A stretch of DNA of 64,000 bases from assembly GCF_035222485.1 (NCBI RefSeq), contig NW_026946671.1, forward strand, positions 434,001 through 498,000, in the 5' to 3' direction. Of the stretch, positions 24,823 to 36,672 are shown piece by piece; position 1 is the stretch's first letter; every line of letters begins with the position of its first letter. The position numbers and the translations under genes were made by a program. This stretch comes from Podospora pseudoanserina (lineage: Eukaryota; Ascomycota; Sordariomycetes; Sordariales; Podosporaceae). The notes under the pieces were generated by a model, which saw nothing but the letters and a program-made list of their open reading frames with translations, was not told the DNA's origin and searched no databases.

Positions 24823-25925
24823 TTGTATTTATCAACGAGAAAACCCCCTTTGTGGTAAAGACAAGAAAAAGAGAAGGGGGGAAAATTACACAAACCACAT
24901 CACCATAAACAAGACCACCACCCCTGCCACAGCAACAACAAGTTCAACGCAAGATTTTAAACACAGAAAAAGGAGTGTAAATAAACTTTGGTTTCAAAAA
25001 CACATAAAAGGCAAATAAACTCCACGCTTTCAAACACAAGACAAATAAAATCAAAAACATCTCATCAACCCATCCATGTAAGCTGTCGGTGTGTGTGTTC
25101 GTACGATATGTCCCGGTTCGGTTGTCCCCGATATTTGTTTTCCCCTCAACGACCATGAGGGGAAAGTTTTTAAATAGCAAAGAAAGAAAAATAAAAACAC
25201 ATCTGAAAGAGAGAAAAAAACCACAGCAAAGTAATAACAAACATCATTTGGAAGCTAACCAGCCATCAACGACACCCAGCCACTCTGGCAAACATCAGGT
25301 GTTGGGTGTTACTACTATGGCCCCTCCAAATGAGAAAAGCAAGCCCAAGCCCCATAACCCATAACCACAAGCCCACGACACAAAAGTCGGCGTCGCATCC
25401 CACTTCCCATTCCGAAACCTAGGTACGTAAAGTACGAGGAAAGCAAAAGAAAAAGAAAAACGTCATGTTGGGTATCCTTTTGTCCATGTCTATTCCCTGT
25501 AAATGTGTTGTTTGTGTGTTTCGGGAAGACTGACCGTAATTGCCGTATAAAGGTAGTGAGTGTATGCGGTATGCTCGGGTATGGAACGATGAAAAGAAAG
25601 CCCCCATTCGCCAATAGATCAAAAGGCAGAGATGAAACCCATTTGAGCAGATGGAACCCGTGGTGGCAATCCAAGGCGCGCTTTCCAGATATACAGAACC
25701 AAAACATGGTTTGGTGAAGAATTAAGAGTGCGGAGTAATCGAGGCGCCCGAGGTGTGCAATGTAATGAGCAAAGTGCCTGTCCATGTGGGTAAAGGACCA
25801 AAATCTCAACGGAAAAGCGTAGGGCCCAAAAGGGCCGAAGATTAAATCGCAATATCGGTGAAAGGAAGGCAAGGCGAAGAGAAGCTTGGGAATAGACATG
25901 ACACTATGCCACCGGTAGAGAAGAG
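22054..25925. other. Convergent intergenic region, forkhead / PUF
   Basis: Nearly 3.9 kb between two convergent genes. The plus strand is G/T-rich from 22.05 to about 23.15 kb and then abruptly A/C-rich to about 25 kb, as if two long 3' UTRs met there. The hydrophobic 146-codon frame at 22556-22996 follows from the T/G composition. A (GTT)n tract lies at 24.77 kb. No gene is recognised. Confidence 0.45.
24771..24820 (+). repeat. (GTT)n trinucleotide microsatellite
   Basis: About 16 uninterrupted GTT units in the intergenic region; the minus strand reads AAC, the same unit as the poly-Asn tract in the forkhead gene 2.8 kb away. Non-coding as far as can be seen. Confidence 0.9.
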
Positions 25926-28861
25926 TTAGACCTCGTCGGCCTGGTCCTGAATGTTGACCGTCGCGTCTGTCGCGGCAGGTTTGGCATCCGTCTGACCAAT
26001 CGTCTCCTCGACGGCACTCTCACTAGTGCTTGGCGGACTGCTTGAAGGGCTGTTCGGGCCCATCGTGAGGTTTGGAGTCGGCACCGCCGAGCTCACGTCG
26101 ACGTGAAGGCCAGGAGAAGTCGGGGCCGTCGACGAAGGTGTGTAGCTGGTGATGGCGTTGTGCAAGCGATCAACTCCGGCAATTTGCTTGCCCGTGCACA
26201 TCTTCTTGATGGATGCAAGAAGCGGTCTCACCTCATTGACCAGGACATCCCTATCCTGGCCTTGCAGCTCACTGAGGAGGGTTTCTAACTGAGGTTAGCT
26301 TTCTGAGTATCACAAGATATTCCGAGGGACTTACGGAGGACGTAGTTGCCGAACTGGTCCTTGGTCAAGGATACCAAGAAAGAGTTGCCATCATCTCCTC
26401 GGGACATGAAGCGGTCCCTGATGTCGCGCTGTTGGTCAGCCGTACCATGCTTGATGCACTTCTCCACGACGTTGGAGGCGAACTTGTGCTTGGAGAAGAT
26501 GGGCAGCTGAGACATGACGAGGGCAACCATCTTGGAACGGTCATCGGGAGAGCCATCCGTGATGACATGCTGCGTCACATAGTTGCCGTACTGGTCCATG
26601 ATCAGCATCTGGGCGCAGCTGTGCAGCTCCTTCATGATGGACTGCTTGTCTGCCTCGTTCCCATGCTCAAGAGCACGCTGGATCACACGGCACCCATACG
26701 CATGCGACGACAGTTCGCTGACACGTCCCCTGAAGCAATCGAAAATGAAACCAATGTGTTGCCGAGGCACTGTCTGAATGATCTTCTGGATGACGTGGTT
26801 TCCGTTCTGGTCCTTCACGATTGTGAGAATCTCGGGCTCGAGTTCCTTGACCAATTCAGCCTGTTGCTCAACGAGCACGTGCGAAAGAGCCTATTGCTAG
26901 TCAGTGCATGAAAACAAAACAAGAAAGCAGAGAAGCTCACCTTCTGAACAACTCGGCAGGCGTACATCTGCATCGAGAGTTCAACAACCTTGCCCTTCAT
27001 GGCCGCAGCAAGCACTTGCTTCTGGGCTTGATTCCCATGCTCAAAGAACTTTTGGATGACATAGTTGCCAAACAGATCCTTCATCAGCACGATGGCATTG
27101 GGCTCAATCTCATGGAAGACCTGATTCTTGTCATCACTGTTGGCCGTCTCAAGCTTGTTCTGTATGAAGCGAGAGCCGTGCTGGTCACCACTGAACTCCA
27201 CAATGAAGCCATAGATGTCCTTGAGCTCGAATCGCTTGCTGGACTTGTTCCCAGTCTTGAACTCCTCCAGCTTCAAGCTCCGCACTCCCCTGGCCGGGTC
27301 CCGGTCACTGCTTGGGCGAACCGGCGGCACGCCGTTGTGAGCAAATGGATACTGTGGAAGTGGGTATCCCGGAAACTGCATTGGCTGTCTGCCATAGACA
27401 GCGTCATAGGGCCCTGGTGCGTACTGTGGGAAGTTGTAATACCCATTCTGGTAGTAAGGTGACTGCGGTGGGAAATGGGACAAGCTGCGCCGGTCCGCTT
27501 CAGGCCCCGATCGAAGGTCGCGTGATACCGGTCTTGACCATGAATCGATGGCGGGTGTGAAGCTTCGTGGGCTGTTCAACCCCACGCCAGTCGCACCAGC
27601 ACGGTACGTGCTACCGGCAGACGAGCTGTGATCAACTCCAGAGCCCCGCCTGTCCAGGGAGATGCTGTTGGAGTAGCTATCCCGCGAGTGTCCAGCCTGG
27701 TACCCTTGACCATGATCCCAAGGCTGGGAGCCTGGATTAAGCTGGAAATCCTGCGAGCCGTTACCGAATGACTGCAGATTTCCCAAAGCGTTGGAGCCTC
27801 CATTAAGACCAGAACCAATGGCCATGCGTCCCAACCGCTCTGGGAGATCATCATCGGGAATTTGCTGCCCTATGTTGTTGTGGTCGTAACTTCTTGGGTT
27901 CTGGCCATGGAAGGACCCGGTTGGCCCGTTCAAAGAGGGACGTTGGGAGTGAATCGAAGTGTGAGGTGTGCCGAAGGGATAGTCGGCATACGGGGCCCCC
28001 TGGCCGTGCAAATCATTGTCTGACTGGCCAGAAGTGGAAAGGTGATCCCGCGAGTGCCCATTTCCCAAGAAAGACTGATCTTGCATAGATCGGGAAGTTG
28101 GGTACCTGCCGACAGGCTGTTCAGGTTCGCCATTCAGGTTGCTGAAAGAGTTGTCCTTGTCATCGGTGAAGTCAGCATACTGCGACGTATACTTGGGAAA
28201 GCCATTCTTGGCATCCTTTGAGCCACCCAAGGCACGTTGTGTCATTGTCTGTGACCCCGAATAGTAAGGCATGCTGCCTGATATGTCATGAAGCTGAACC
28301 TCTGAGCGAGTTCGGTTTGGAGATGTCTGACCGGACACGTTGCGGTTCTGCGAGTTATCGTTTGAGTTCCAAGGGCCTCCGGGCCTGCCCCATGGATCGA
28401 TTTCCGATGCGGATGCCAGCGCACCGGACCCCGAGGGGGTAACAAATCCGTCGTTAGAATCTCCACCGCATGTTAGTTAAGCCTTCTCACGGAGCGCCTG
28501 ACTGGAAAAACATACCTCTGGCGCCCACAGCCTCCCTGCTCTTCACAAAGCTGTTGCCAATGGTGTTGGTGTTGGACCAGATGCTGGTGCCGCTTCCCCA
28601 GGTGTTTGGCGCCGGAAATGTGTTTGTGATGGGCTGGGAGCTCTTCTCAATACCGTTTGCGCCGTTGCCTGTGGAGCTTGGGGCAAGGTTCGGGAACCTG
28701 CTTGGTCGAGTCTAGAAGATCAGTCAGAACGTCAGTACCAGATTCGGGCAGCCATATGCTTCAAAGGCAGGAGCGAATGCGTGTCTCGTATATGGGAAGC
28801 AACTTACCGTGCCTGCCATGGTTGTGCCGTTGGTGGATCGCTGTGTGCTAGAAGACGTCAT
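25926..28861 (-). CDS. Pumilio-family (PUF) RNA-binding protein
   Basis: Predicted 894-aa cytoplasmic regulator that binds 3' UTRs and promotes mRNA decay or repression. Exons 28861-28808, 28711-28516, 28460-26941, 26890-26335, 26284-25926. The first exon encodes [19 protein letters not shown] long Ser/Asn/Gly/Gln-rich disordered N-terminus precedes the PUM-HD from about residue 480 to 830. The eight repeats carry recognition segments SRFIQ, NYVIQ, CRVVQ, NHVIQ, CRVIQ, NYVTQ, SNVVE and NYVLQ in order. By the known PUF code these read A, U, A, U, A, U, G, U from repeat 1 to 8, so the predicted target is UGUAUAUA-like, as for yeast Puf3 and human PUM1. Gln of repeat 8 is split by the last intron. 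After the domain there is a Ser/Pro-rich, acidic tail. Puf3-type is likely, but orthology was not tested. Confidence 0.95.
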
Positions 28862-29260
28862 TGCAACCTCGGGGTAAGAGAGGTGGAGATGGCTTTTATG
28901 GATTCGCAGAAGAACCGTATTCCTAGTGAATACGGGATCCGCCCGTGATAAGGGAAGCTTGACGGTCGTGGAGCCGTCGTGGTGGCTGCGGGGAAGTCGG
29001 CGCCTTTATACGGGGCGCAAACGAGAGTGGAAGCCTGCCCACACAGGTCCGTGGCACTCGAGCGATTGGGGGTCCGAAAGGATAGTGGGCTGTTGCCGAT
29101 AGCCTTGAATGCAGTAGAAGTGATGCAGCAGCAGAGAATGCCGAGAGAAAAGCGCAAAAGGCTATGTGTGCCGTCTATAGATCATGGATATACACCGTGG
29201 GTATCTCGATAAGAAAGTCGCAGTAGACACCAGAGAGGTTGAGCTTCAGAGGCAGGAGCG

Positions 29261-29292
29261 TCAGTCAGTCAGTCAGTCAGTCAGTCAGTCAG
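29261..29292 (+). repeat. (CAGT)n tetranucleotide microsatellite
   Basis: Eight CAGT/TCAG units about 400 nt upstream of the PUF start codon (on its 5' side), probably in its promoter or leader. Confidence 0.9.
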
Positions 29293-30672
29293 CCAGCGCA
29301 AGAGGCATCAGAAGTGGGAAGCAGTTGGAAAAAAGGGCAAGTGGGGGCAGGGTCGGAGAAGTTGTAAGGCTGATGATGATGGGTTACCACACACACAGCC
29401 CACTCGCACCCACTCAAGCAAGCACGGCAAAGCTTCAGGTAATTGTATAATTGTCCACCTGAAGCCGGAGCCGAGAGGCCAAGGGAACGGCGAGGACAAA
29501 AGGTAAAGAGCAGGAGAACCTGAGCTGGCGGCGAATTGTACTGTGTTGCAGACGGGTGTGCAACATGCAAGCACTTACCGCACGTTATTAATTGGCTTCT
29601 CTAGCCCGCCGATACACGTCCTCTCTCCCTCACAAGCTCTCTCGGGTTGCGCGGGGACGGGGGCAGCCTGTGCTGTCGTTTATGCACCGGATTCCGGCGG
29701 CCAGCGAATAGGTGCTGTTGCGGCCGTCGTCGGTCATATGTGTGTACGGAAGACGGGACGGTGGGTGGGCGGTCGCTCGCTCGCTCGAAACTATCTGATT
29801 GTCTTGGTATCCGGAGCTGTGGGTGGATAGGTAGGTAGTTAAAGCTACCGTAGGTATTCGGGAGGAGGAGGAATGGCCAGGTTAGGTTAGGTTAGGCTAG
29901 GCAAGGTAAAGCAGGTCGGCAGGACGAGGCAGAGGGTGAGGCGAGTTTGCGAGTTTGCGAGTTAACGGGGGAAGAGTCGAGGAGGCTGCTCTGCTAAGAA
30001 GTAGTAAAGTGAATGGCGGTGTTTTGGACTTGTGTGGTCGAGGAATGGATGCGATGGTGCTCGGTGGAATGTAGCCAGACCCAGGGATGGCTCTGGTGCG
30101 GAGGATGGGCGAGCCACGGGCAGAAGCCAAAAGCGGGTCGGGGAGGGGCCCTGCTTTTGCTGCTTGGTGCCAGGTGCTGGGTGCTGGGTGGGTGTGGGTT
30201 GATCTGGGATGAGATGGAGATGGGGATTCGCGACGGGGGTTGGAGGGATTGGCCTTGATGCGCGGCGTTGAGACGAAAGGAGAACGGGCGGACAGGGCTC
30301 CAGTGCAGGGCTTGCAGGGCAGTTTTGGCGGTTTTGCGGGTGTTGCGCAGGAGAAGCTCCCAGCTACGACAAGGGAGGAGTGGGGAACGCTAAGATCTTA
30401 GCGGAGTCGAGTCAACCCTGTGGCTCCTTTTTTTAGGGCGCTACCGACCACCCGACGGCAGGGGAGGGGTCCAGTCTTTTTTTTTTTTCTTTGACGTCGC
30501 TCGTTGCTCCTGTTGCTCTCTGTTGCTGCAGGTCACGATGCACGCGATCAACTTCAGACGGTTATTACTTCATGGTGGTCTATTGGGGTTTGGGTGTGAT
30601 ATGCCAGCTGCTTCGTGTAGATAGAGATGGGAGCGTCAATCTACCTATCTTATCAGGTAGGCCAAAGAGAGC

Positions 30673-30702
30673 TATCCATATCCATATCCATATCCATATC
30701 CA
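30673..30702 (+). repeat. (CCATAT)n hexanucleotide repeat
   Basis: Roughly five tandem TATCCA units in a non-coding stretch. Confidence 0.85.
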
Positions 30703-33700
30703 CACCATTACGTAGACGTCCTCTAGACGGGACCTCAAAAGTTGCTCTACGTCGTCGATCGTTGCTCCCACCCGCGATTAAGTAGAGATAGTTTTAGATA
30801 CACGGTCCCCACTCAAGACCGGTGGAGCCCTACCTACAAGCGACCAGCTGTTATACCTGACTCCCGAACCGGAGCTTGAAAAGGGCACCATGTGCCTCAC
30901 TAGCCCAAGGACTCGTCAGTCGAGGCTCCAAGGGCACAGCAATAGCTGATGGGTGGCATCGGACCAGAAGCGTGTTTCGGCAGCATGGTCAGCGCCGTTT
31001 CCAAGGTCGCCAACAAGGCCTTTCTCTTTCTTTCTCTGTCTCCAGAAATGCGAGCGGCAAACCGTGTGAGAGGGGAAGTGGAGGAGTAGAGAGGGGCCTT
31101 TTCCGGGGATGGAAGGGCACCTAGCCGGGGCCGCTCACCAGCGCACCTCAGTCCCTCAGTCCTTCGAGGTAGCATGACGACGGCGATGTGCTAGTGGCTG
31201 TGTGAATGTATCGCCGGTGCAACCGGGGCCTTGAGGGTGTTTTCTTGAGCACTTTTTCTTTTGCTTCTTTTTTCTCTCTGGTTGTCTATTTTCCTTTCTG
31301 TTGGCTCGATGGTTGCCTCATGCCCTACACTATATCATAGCAATTAATTGTCTAGGTCTTCTTGGGCAGTTGGCACCGTGTGCGCAAGCCACTTTGCGGA
31401 CTGTGTGTTCCAATCAGCGGCATCGAACACATGCACCGAGCGCCCAGCAGATGCTCCCTCGGTGCCGTGCCTCCTCCCACTGTTGGCTTTCCCTTTTCCA
31501 TGCCAAAGTCCAATCGTCTTCCGGCCGAGATTTGATGCCACACGATGGGCGATCCGCAAGGCCGCTGATCTCGCGGCCGAGTTCCTCGTTAACTAACGCC
31601 CTTCTTTGTTTTGCTCAGGCCTCTCTGCGTTGTTAGCTCGAATCTCGAACACTCTTAATGAGGCCCTCAGAGCCAGTACGTTTCGAAACGCCCCGTTCTC
31701 GGCCACAAAGCAATTGTTGAAAAGTCGGCCGTTTCGGACAAATAGACAATGGGGGGCGACCGAACCCTGGCCTGACTGAACGCTGCCAACTTGACCTCCT
31801 GGTTCAGAGACAAAATTCGTACGCCGTGGTGCACCGTTGCACTTGGGGCCATGTGCGGAATGCTTGTGCTTGTCTGGCGTCATTTGTCACCAGCAAACAG
31901 TCTCTTGCGCGTGCATATGCTGGCTGTCTCCATTTTGGTTAACGGATACTCAGGGGGTAAGAGAGGGTTCGCCACAAAAACCGGCCGTGGTCACGAATGG
32001 CACCATCGTGGGATGCAGGGACACAGTGTTCACCCAAAAGCACACCCTTGGCGCCTTCACCGGTATGGATGCGACAAGGGAATGGCAATGTGTAGAATAT
32101 TGCACCGGTCTGATAAACAGAATCTCGATAGCTTCGAGGTAAGGGATGCTGTCTGTATATCAAGCTCCTCTGCCCTCGTGGAATGCCTTCATCTCTGTTG
32201 TCATCGACGGGCCGAGAAGCACGAACGAGATCACCACCCAGTGTCTCGCCGCTTCCCACCCGCAAACTCCTCCCCTGACTGGCCCAGCTCGATGGCGATG
32301 CGCCTCCCAGCAGCCGGATCCGGGGAAGACCAGACGAGCTTGGTGCTCCCGCCTTGTCATACCTACCCGATCCAGTGGCAGGCCATCCGTGTGTATAAAT
32401 GTGCGCCATCTGTGATCCTTCCAAACAAGCAAGCGCCAGTACACATCTTGTCACACACTCCAACCTCTCCCTCTTTGCCCCAGGCGTGCTTCTCTTGGGT
32501 TCCTTCCCGGGAGAGGCATGCGACCCTCTTCCTTTTGGGGTTTATGCTGAAAGGTGTGTATGTGTTGTTAAGTTTGTTGGGTTTGGCCCCCAAGGCCCCA
32601 TGTTCAGCCGACCGCTCGGGGCCTCTTACCCGGCCGCCGTTGATGGCCTTTGTTTCAGGAAAGGGGGAAACAATTGCGGCTGCCGGCAGCACGCAGGAAA
32701 TAGAACAATCTAGCGTGTACGTTCCGTGGAACGACCATCTGTTAACTGAGATGCTCGGGTAGCTGACTCATTTGACAGGCAAGACGACGCAGTGAAAGCC
32801 GCAGGGCCCCCCAGCGCTGGCCATGTGCGGCCGGACTGCCGTGCAGTTGTTCGTTTCCACTCTAGAAAAGCGCCCGATGTCCGGCACCGAACCCGTATCT
32901 TCCCCAGCCTCCTGCCCGGTGCCGGTCTTGGCCATTATCAGCAAGCCGACATCTGCCAGCATGCAGAGTCTGCTGGCATCTCCCAACCGCACCACCCCGT
33001 TGCCGTCCTGACCTTTTCATCGCTGTAACCATGCTTAGCTGGCTTCCAGGTTCTCCTAATTAGATGGTCGAACAATGTCAGTCTGAGACATCGGTAGCAC
33101 ATTTTTGTTTTGCTGGCTTTGCCAAACACCCTTCATCTGGCAATATGGCTCGACGCGCTCGTGTGCCATAACACAAGACAGACCTGCTTCGCTGGCAGGT
33201 TGCCACAGGTTGTGCTCGGGTCTGAGAGCCGGTATCACGGCTCCCTGCATCGCCAGCAACTAAGAGGGAGGTCTGGCCGGGTGAGAACGTCATCTACCCG
33301 GGTATAATGGTCCTCGACGTGCCCGCTGACTGGGCTCTGTTGCTTTCAGTTGGGTATTTCTATCCATGGGCTATCGCCAAGACACCCATCGACGGTATGC
33401 TTCCACGTTTCCCGCAGCAGCACAATATCGTCCAATTGTCATATCCTCAAGTTCCTTTGGGGTTGTGCATGCAGTGTCCGATAGGTTGATATCACGGGAA
33501 TGTTTCACACCTCGTTGACGACTTGCAGTTTCACCGCCCTTTGGGAAATTATCTGACATCAACAGATTGCTCGAGATCGGAAGCAAGGTTGTCGAAAGAC
33601 TTCTGGGTCGCCCGACGGCTGTCGTTTCTTTCTTGGGAACCGAACTTGACATACTGTCTGGAAGGGCCTTCATGTAGCTTGGTAAGTGGTAAGTCATGAT

Positions 33701-34859
33701 TGTGGCAGATGGCCTCATATATGCTGAGATTAGGATGATGAACATTCGCTTACTATACATTAGATACTGATCAGTGAGCACATCTTGAAGGCACCTACAC
33801 CAGCCTGAATGGTGTTCTGGAACCATGTGACATATTCATGTCACTTCGAGATCACCGTGGCGTCATATCACAGTTCCGATCTTTCTGAGCTGTTCACAGC
33901 ACCTTGGCAAGGTGTGAGGTTGCCGCCGAAGGCAGTCAGCCTGGCGATAGGGGTGTGCTCCTGGTGAGGTAGCATTGTCGAAGAGGCGCCAAACTTTGGT
34001 CCGGGCTGTCAGGGAGAAGAGCCGGGTTGGCGACAGCGAGGTGGAGAGGGTGTCGGGTTCTAGAACCTTTCATATATATATGTAAGAGATTGGCCGGTTG
34101 TCGGCTGCCGGCAACACCGTGGCCCGTTGGATGGTGATAATCAAGGCATTGTTTTGATAATCTCTCATCTCGAAATGGCTGAGGTGAAGATCGTGTTTGG
34201 ACCAACATGAACTGTCAACCCCACACAATTTCACCGGCGCACCCACCTCCAGCACGACGTTTCCGCACCTTTTCAGCGAACCGCTTAGCAGGGGTATGGC
34301 GCTTCCAAGATTGGGCCCACCGGATACGAGAGACATTATTGGTGCGTGCCTGATTACGGTGGAGTCCTTGTGAGTGGTTCATCCCAATCGGGACATGGCG
34401 TTGATTTCGCTAGCGCTCGCTACATCCCCTGAAGGCAGTGCTGACCGCAACTACTTGTGCCAGGCCTCGCGCCTTGCCTGGCCGTCTCGTCCATCTCCTC
34501 TTTTTCCTTCATCGTCGACGTCAAAGCTTGGGGACTGCTTCACACAGTCGTTCTTTCGATCACTCTCTTTTCCACCACTCCTCCCGCCCTCAGGGAAACC
34601 CTATTGGTATCGGCTTCATTCTTTCAGCCGTTCCGTCCAGTCATTTTTGTTGATGCAGTCCCTGTGACACAACACGAGGAAGTAGAGTAAAAGTAATTAC
34701 ACGCGCGGTTGTGAGTTGAAGTTGATCTACTTGATATGTATCTACATCACCGCTAATATTCTCTCTCTACAGCTCCCGGCAGCTCGTATATACCGACCGC
34801 CATTTACATTCCTTACGTCTGGCTTTAGGTCTCACAACACCCTCACCACAACCACCACA

Positions 34860-35396
34860 ATGGACTCATTCACACACATCGTCCGCCGGGGCCTCGACAC
34901 CGGCGACAACGAGACAACCGTCGATATCCTCATCGCACTTCTCGCTCTTACTTTCTGCGGCTTGCTGGCTTTCTCCCTTCTGGTGCTGATGCGGAGGATG
35001 CGGAGGCAGAAGCAGATGTTGGACGAGACCCTCCCCCAATACCATGATGTCAAGAAGTCGGGCAACCACAGACGTCTCACCATCGAAACCGGCAACGGCC
35101 GACAAAGCGTCATCGTCTTCAACAATGGCGCCTCGCCCATGCTTGCCAACCCCCGATCGCCTCCCCACTCCCCCGACAACGTTCCCCAGATTCACATCAC
35201 CTTCCCCGACGAGCAGGACGACCAAGGCAGGCCAAAGAGCGGCCGTGTTGTCGTCGTCCGTGTTGGCGAGACCACCGTTGGCCTCGAGCCCCTCAACGAC
35301 GAACAACTCCCCGCCTATGAGAAGGAAAGCAGCACGCAGTTCTACTCGGTGGACATTGAGAAGATTGGCGGACTCAAGGAGAAGGAGTTCCGCTAA
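34860..35396 (+). CDS. Small single-pass membrane protein of unknown function
   Basis: Predicted 178 aa, single exon, from the ATG at 34860 after a CA-rich leader (CACCACAACCACCACAATGG). One hydrophobic segment near residues 22-45 (ILIALLALTFCGLLAFSLLVL) is followed by a basic stretch (RRMRRQK), which predicts a short N-terminus outside and a tail of about 130 residues in the cytosol. The tail carries two LPxY motifs, LPQY soon after the membrane and LPAY near residue 152, of the kind that can bind WW domains of Rsp5-type ubiquitin ligases. It also has a Pro/Ser-rich SPPHSPDNVP stretch. Codon use is strongly C-ending, like real genes here, which supports coding. I do not recognise a family. 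Confidence 0.75.
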   Translation: MDSFTHIVRRGLDTGDNETTVDILIALLALTFCGLLAFSLLVLMRRMRRQKQMLDETLPQYHDVKKSGNHRRLTIETGNGRQSVIVFNNGASPMLANPRSPPHSPDNVPQIHITFPDEQDDQGRPKSGRVVVVRVGETTVGLEPLNDEQLPAYEKESSTQFYSVDIEKIGGLKEKEFR

Positions 35397-36672
35397 ACTA
35401 CAACATGTTACCACTCAAACAATGGGAACCAACAACAAACATGAAGGCTCATTCGCGCACACAAACGACGAGCCGGACTATTTAATGATTTGACGGGCGA
35501 CTGGAGTTTGTGAGAAAAACGGGACCGGGCACGAAAATTATACCATACATACCTTCCTTCTGCAGAAAACACCGGCCTTGCTGTTTTCTTCCACTTGTCT
35601 ATTTATTCAATTCGAGGGTCGCTGAGGGCACCCAGCTTCCAAACACTTTCGATACAATTCAGCTTGGAGAGGACCTGATGCGCGCAGGCTGGCTTAACGG
35701 GAGCATGGGGGAAGCACACCAGATGTGCCCGCTATATAGATAGATGCTATGATGGTGCCAACGGGTAGCAACCGCGTACATTCACACACACACACACACA
35801 TTATGGAGTACTCTTTTTTTTTCAATGTTTTTCGGTGGGTGGATCAACGTACATACTTGGGGTGCATTGCTGATCGGGCAGCGTTTCGATGGCGGGTTTG
35901 TGGCATTTCTCTAACCGTCATCTCGGACATTCTAGTATTGTATAATTAAATATACGATGCCTGCCGCGAGGCGGGCGTTTTTGAACGGTCTCGCAACTGC
36001 CCATGATCGACCGTTTGTGGGATGCTGGTATGGGGCCGAGCACTCCCCGACGGTTTTTTTTTGTTTTGACGTTTCTCGCTTGTTGCTTTGTTTTCCAGGT
36101 TTCCATGCTTGCCGAAAGGAAGCGTTGTTTTCCTTCCGAGGCGAGATGATGATCATAATTCTCCTATTGGATCGGTCTAGATGCTGATTCAGGAGGTGGC
36201 ATGTGTAAATCAAGGGTTAGGGTAGTTGCGCCAACAAATGACGACGGCCTGAGGATTTGCTGGGAGACACGGGGAGGAGGAGCTGCCAAACAAAGCTGTG
36301 GAGATGGTTTTGCTTTCTGGAAGCTCCAAAAATCAACAGCTTGCCAGTTGGCATTTCGTCGCCGTTCAAATGGCGCATTCTTCTTACCTGTCTCGTTGAA
36401 CAAAAGATCCATATCCTCTCGCCTTGTCGACGGCCTTTTTCTTTGGCTCTACTCTTTTTTGTTGTAATAACCTCGATACGTGGGAGATCTCACCCGTTCT
36501 TTATCTTTGAACCTATTTTCTTTTGCTTCTTCAACTCTTCGCAATTCGACATCCAATCGTATAACCCACCCATCACCCCTTAATCGCATTCTATCAGATC
36601 TCTTACCCTGACAACAACCCCACGACGACATCGACACGCGGGCGCGCGAAAGCGCCACCATAACCCTTCACA
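35397..36672. other. Intergenic: 3' flank of membrane protein, promoter of GPI13
   Basis: About 1.3 kb with a (CA)n tract at 35.78 kb and no ORF carrying a recognisable domain. The last 200 nt before GPI13 are C/T-rich (CTCTTCTTTTT...), as in a fungal leader. Confidence 0.45.
35782..35800 (+). repeat. (CA)n dinucleotide tract
   Basis: About nine CA units in non-coding DNA downstream of the small membrane protein gene. Confidence 0.8.

Larger units (their letters stand above)
28862..34859. other. 6-kb gene-poor interval upstream of PUF
   Basis: Contains the PUF promoter/leader, several short tandem repeats (29.26, 29.88, 30.67 kb) and then mixed sequence. The longest frame, 31791-32762 on the plus strand, begins with TTG, overlaps a 174-codon minus frame, has no domain and shows no clear codon bias, so I do not call it a gene. 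A 7-codon uORF-like ATG frame occurs at 34736-34756 ahead of the membrane-protein gene. A non-coding RNA cannot be excluded. Confidence 0.4.

Noticed and set aside
29878-29896. Telomere-like GTTAGGTTAGGTTAGG
   Set aside because: Only three TTAGG units, not TTAGGG, and embedded in ordinary internal sequence.
31791-32762. 323-codon plus-strand frame as a gene
   Set aside because: Starts with TTG, has no domain, no consistent codon bias, and overlaps other frames on both strands. Left as an unexplained region.
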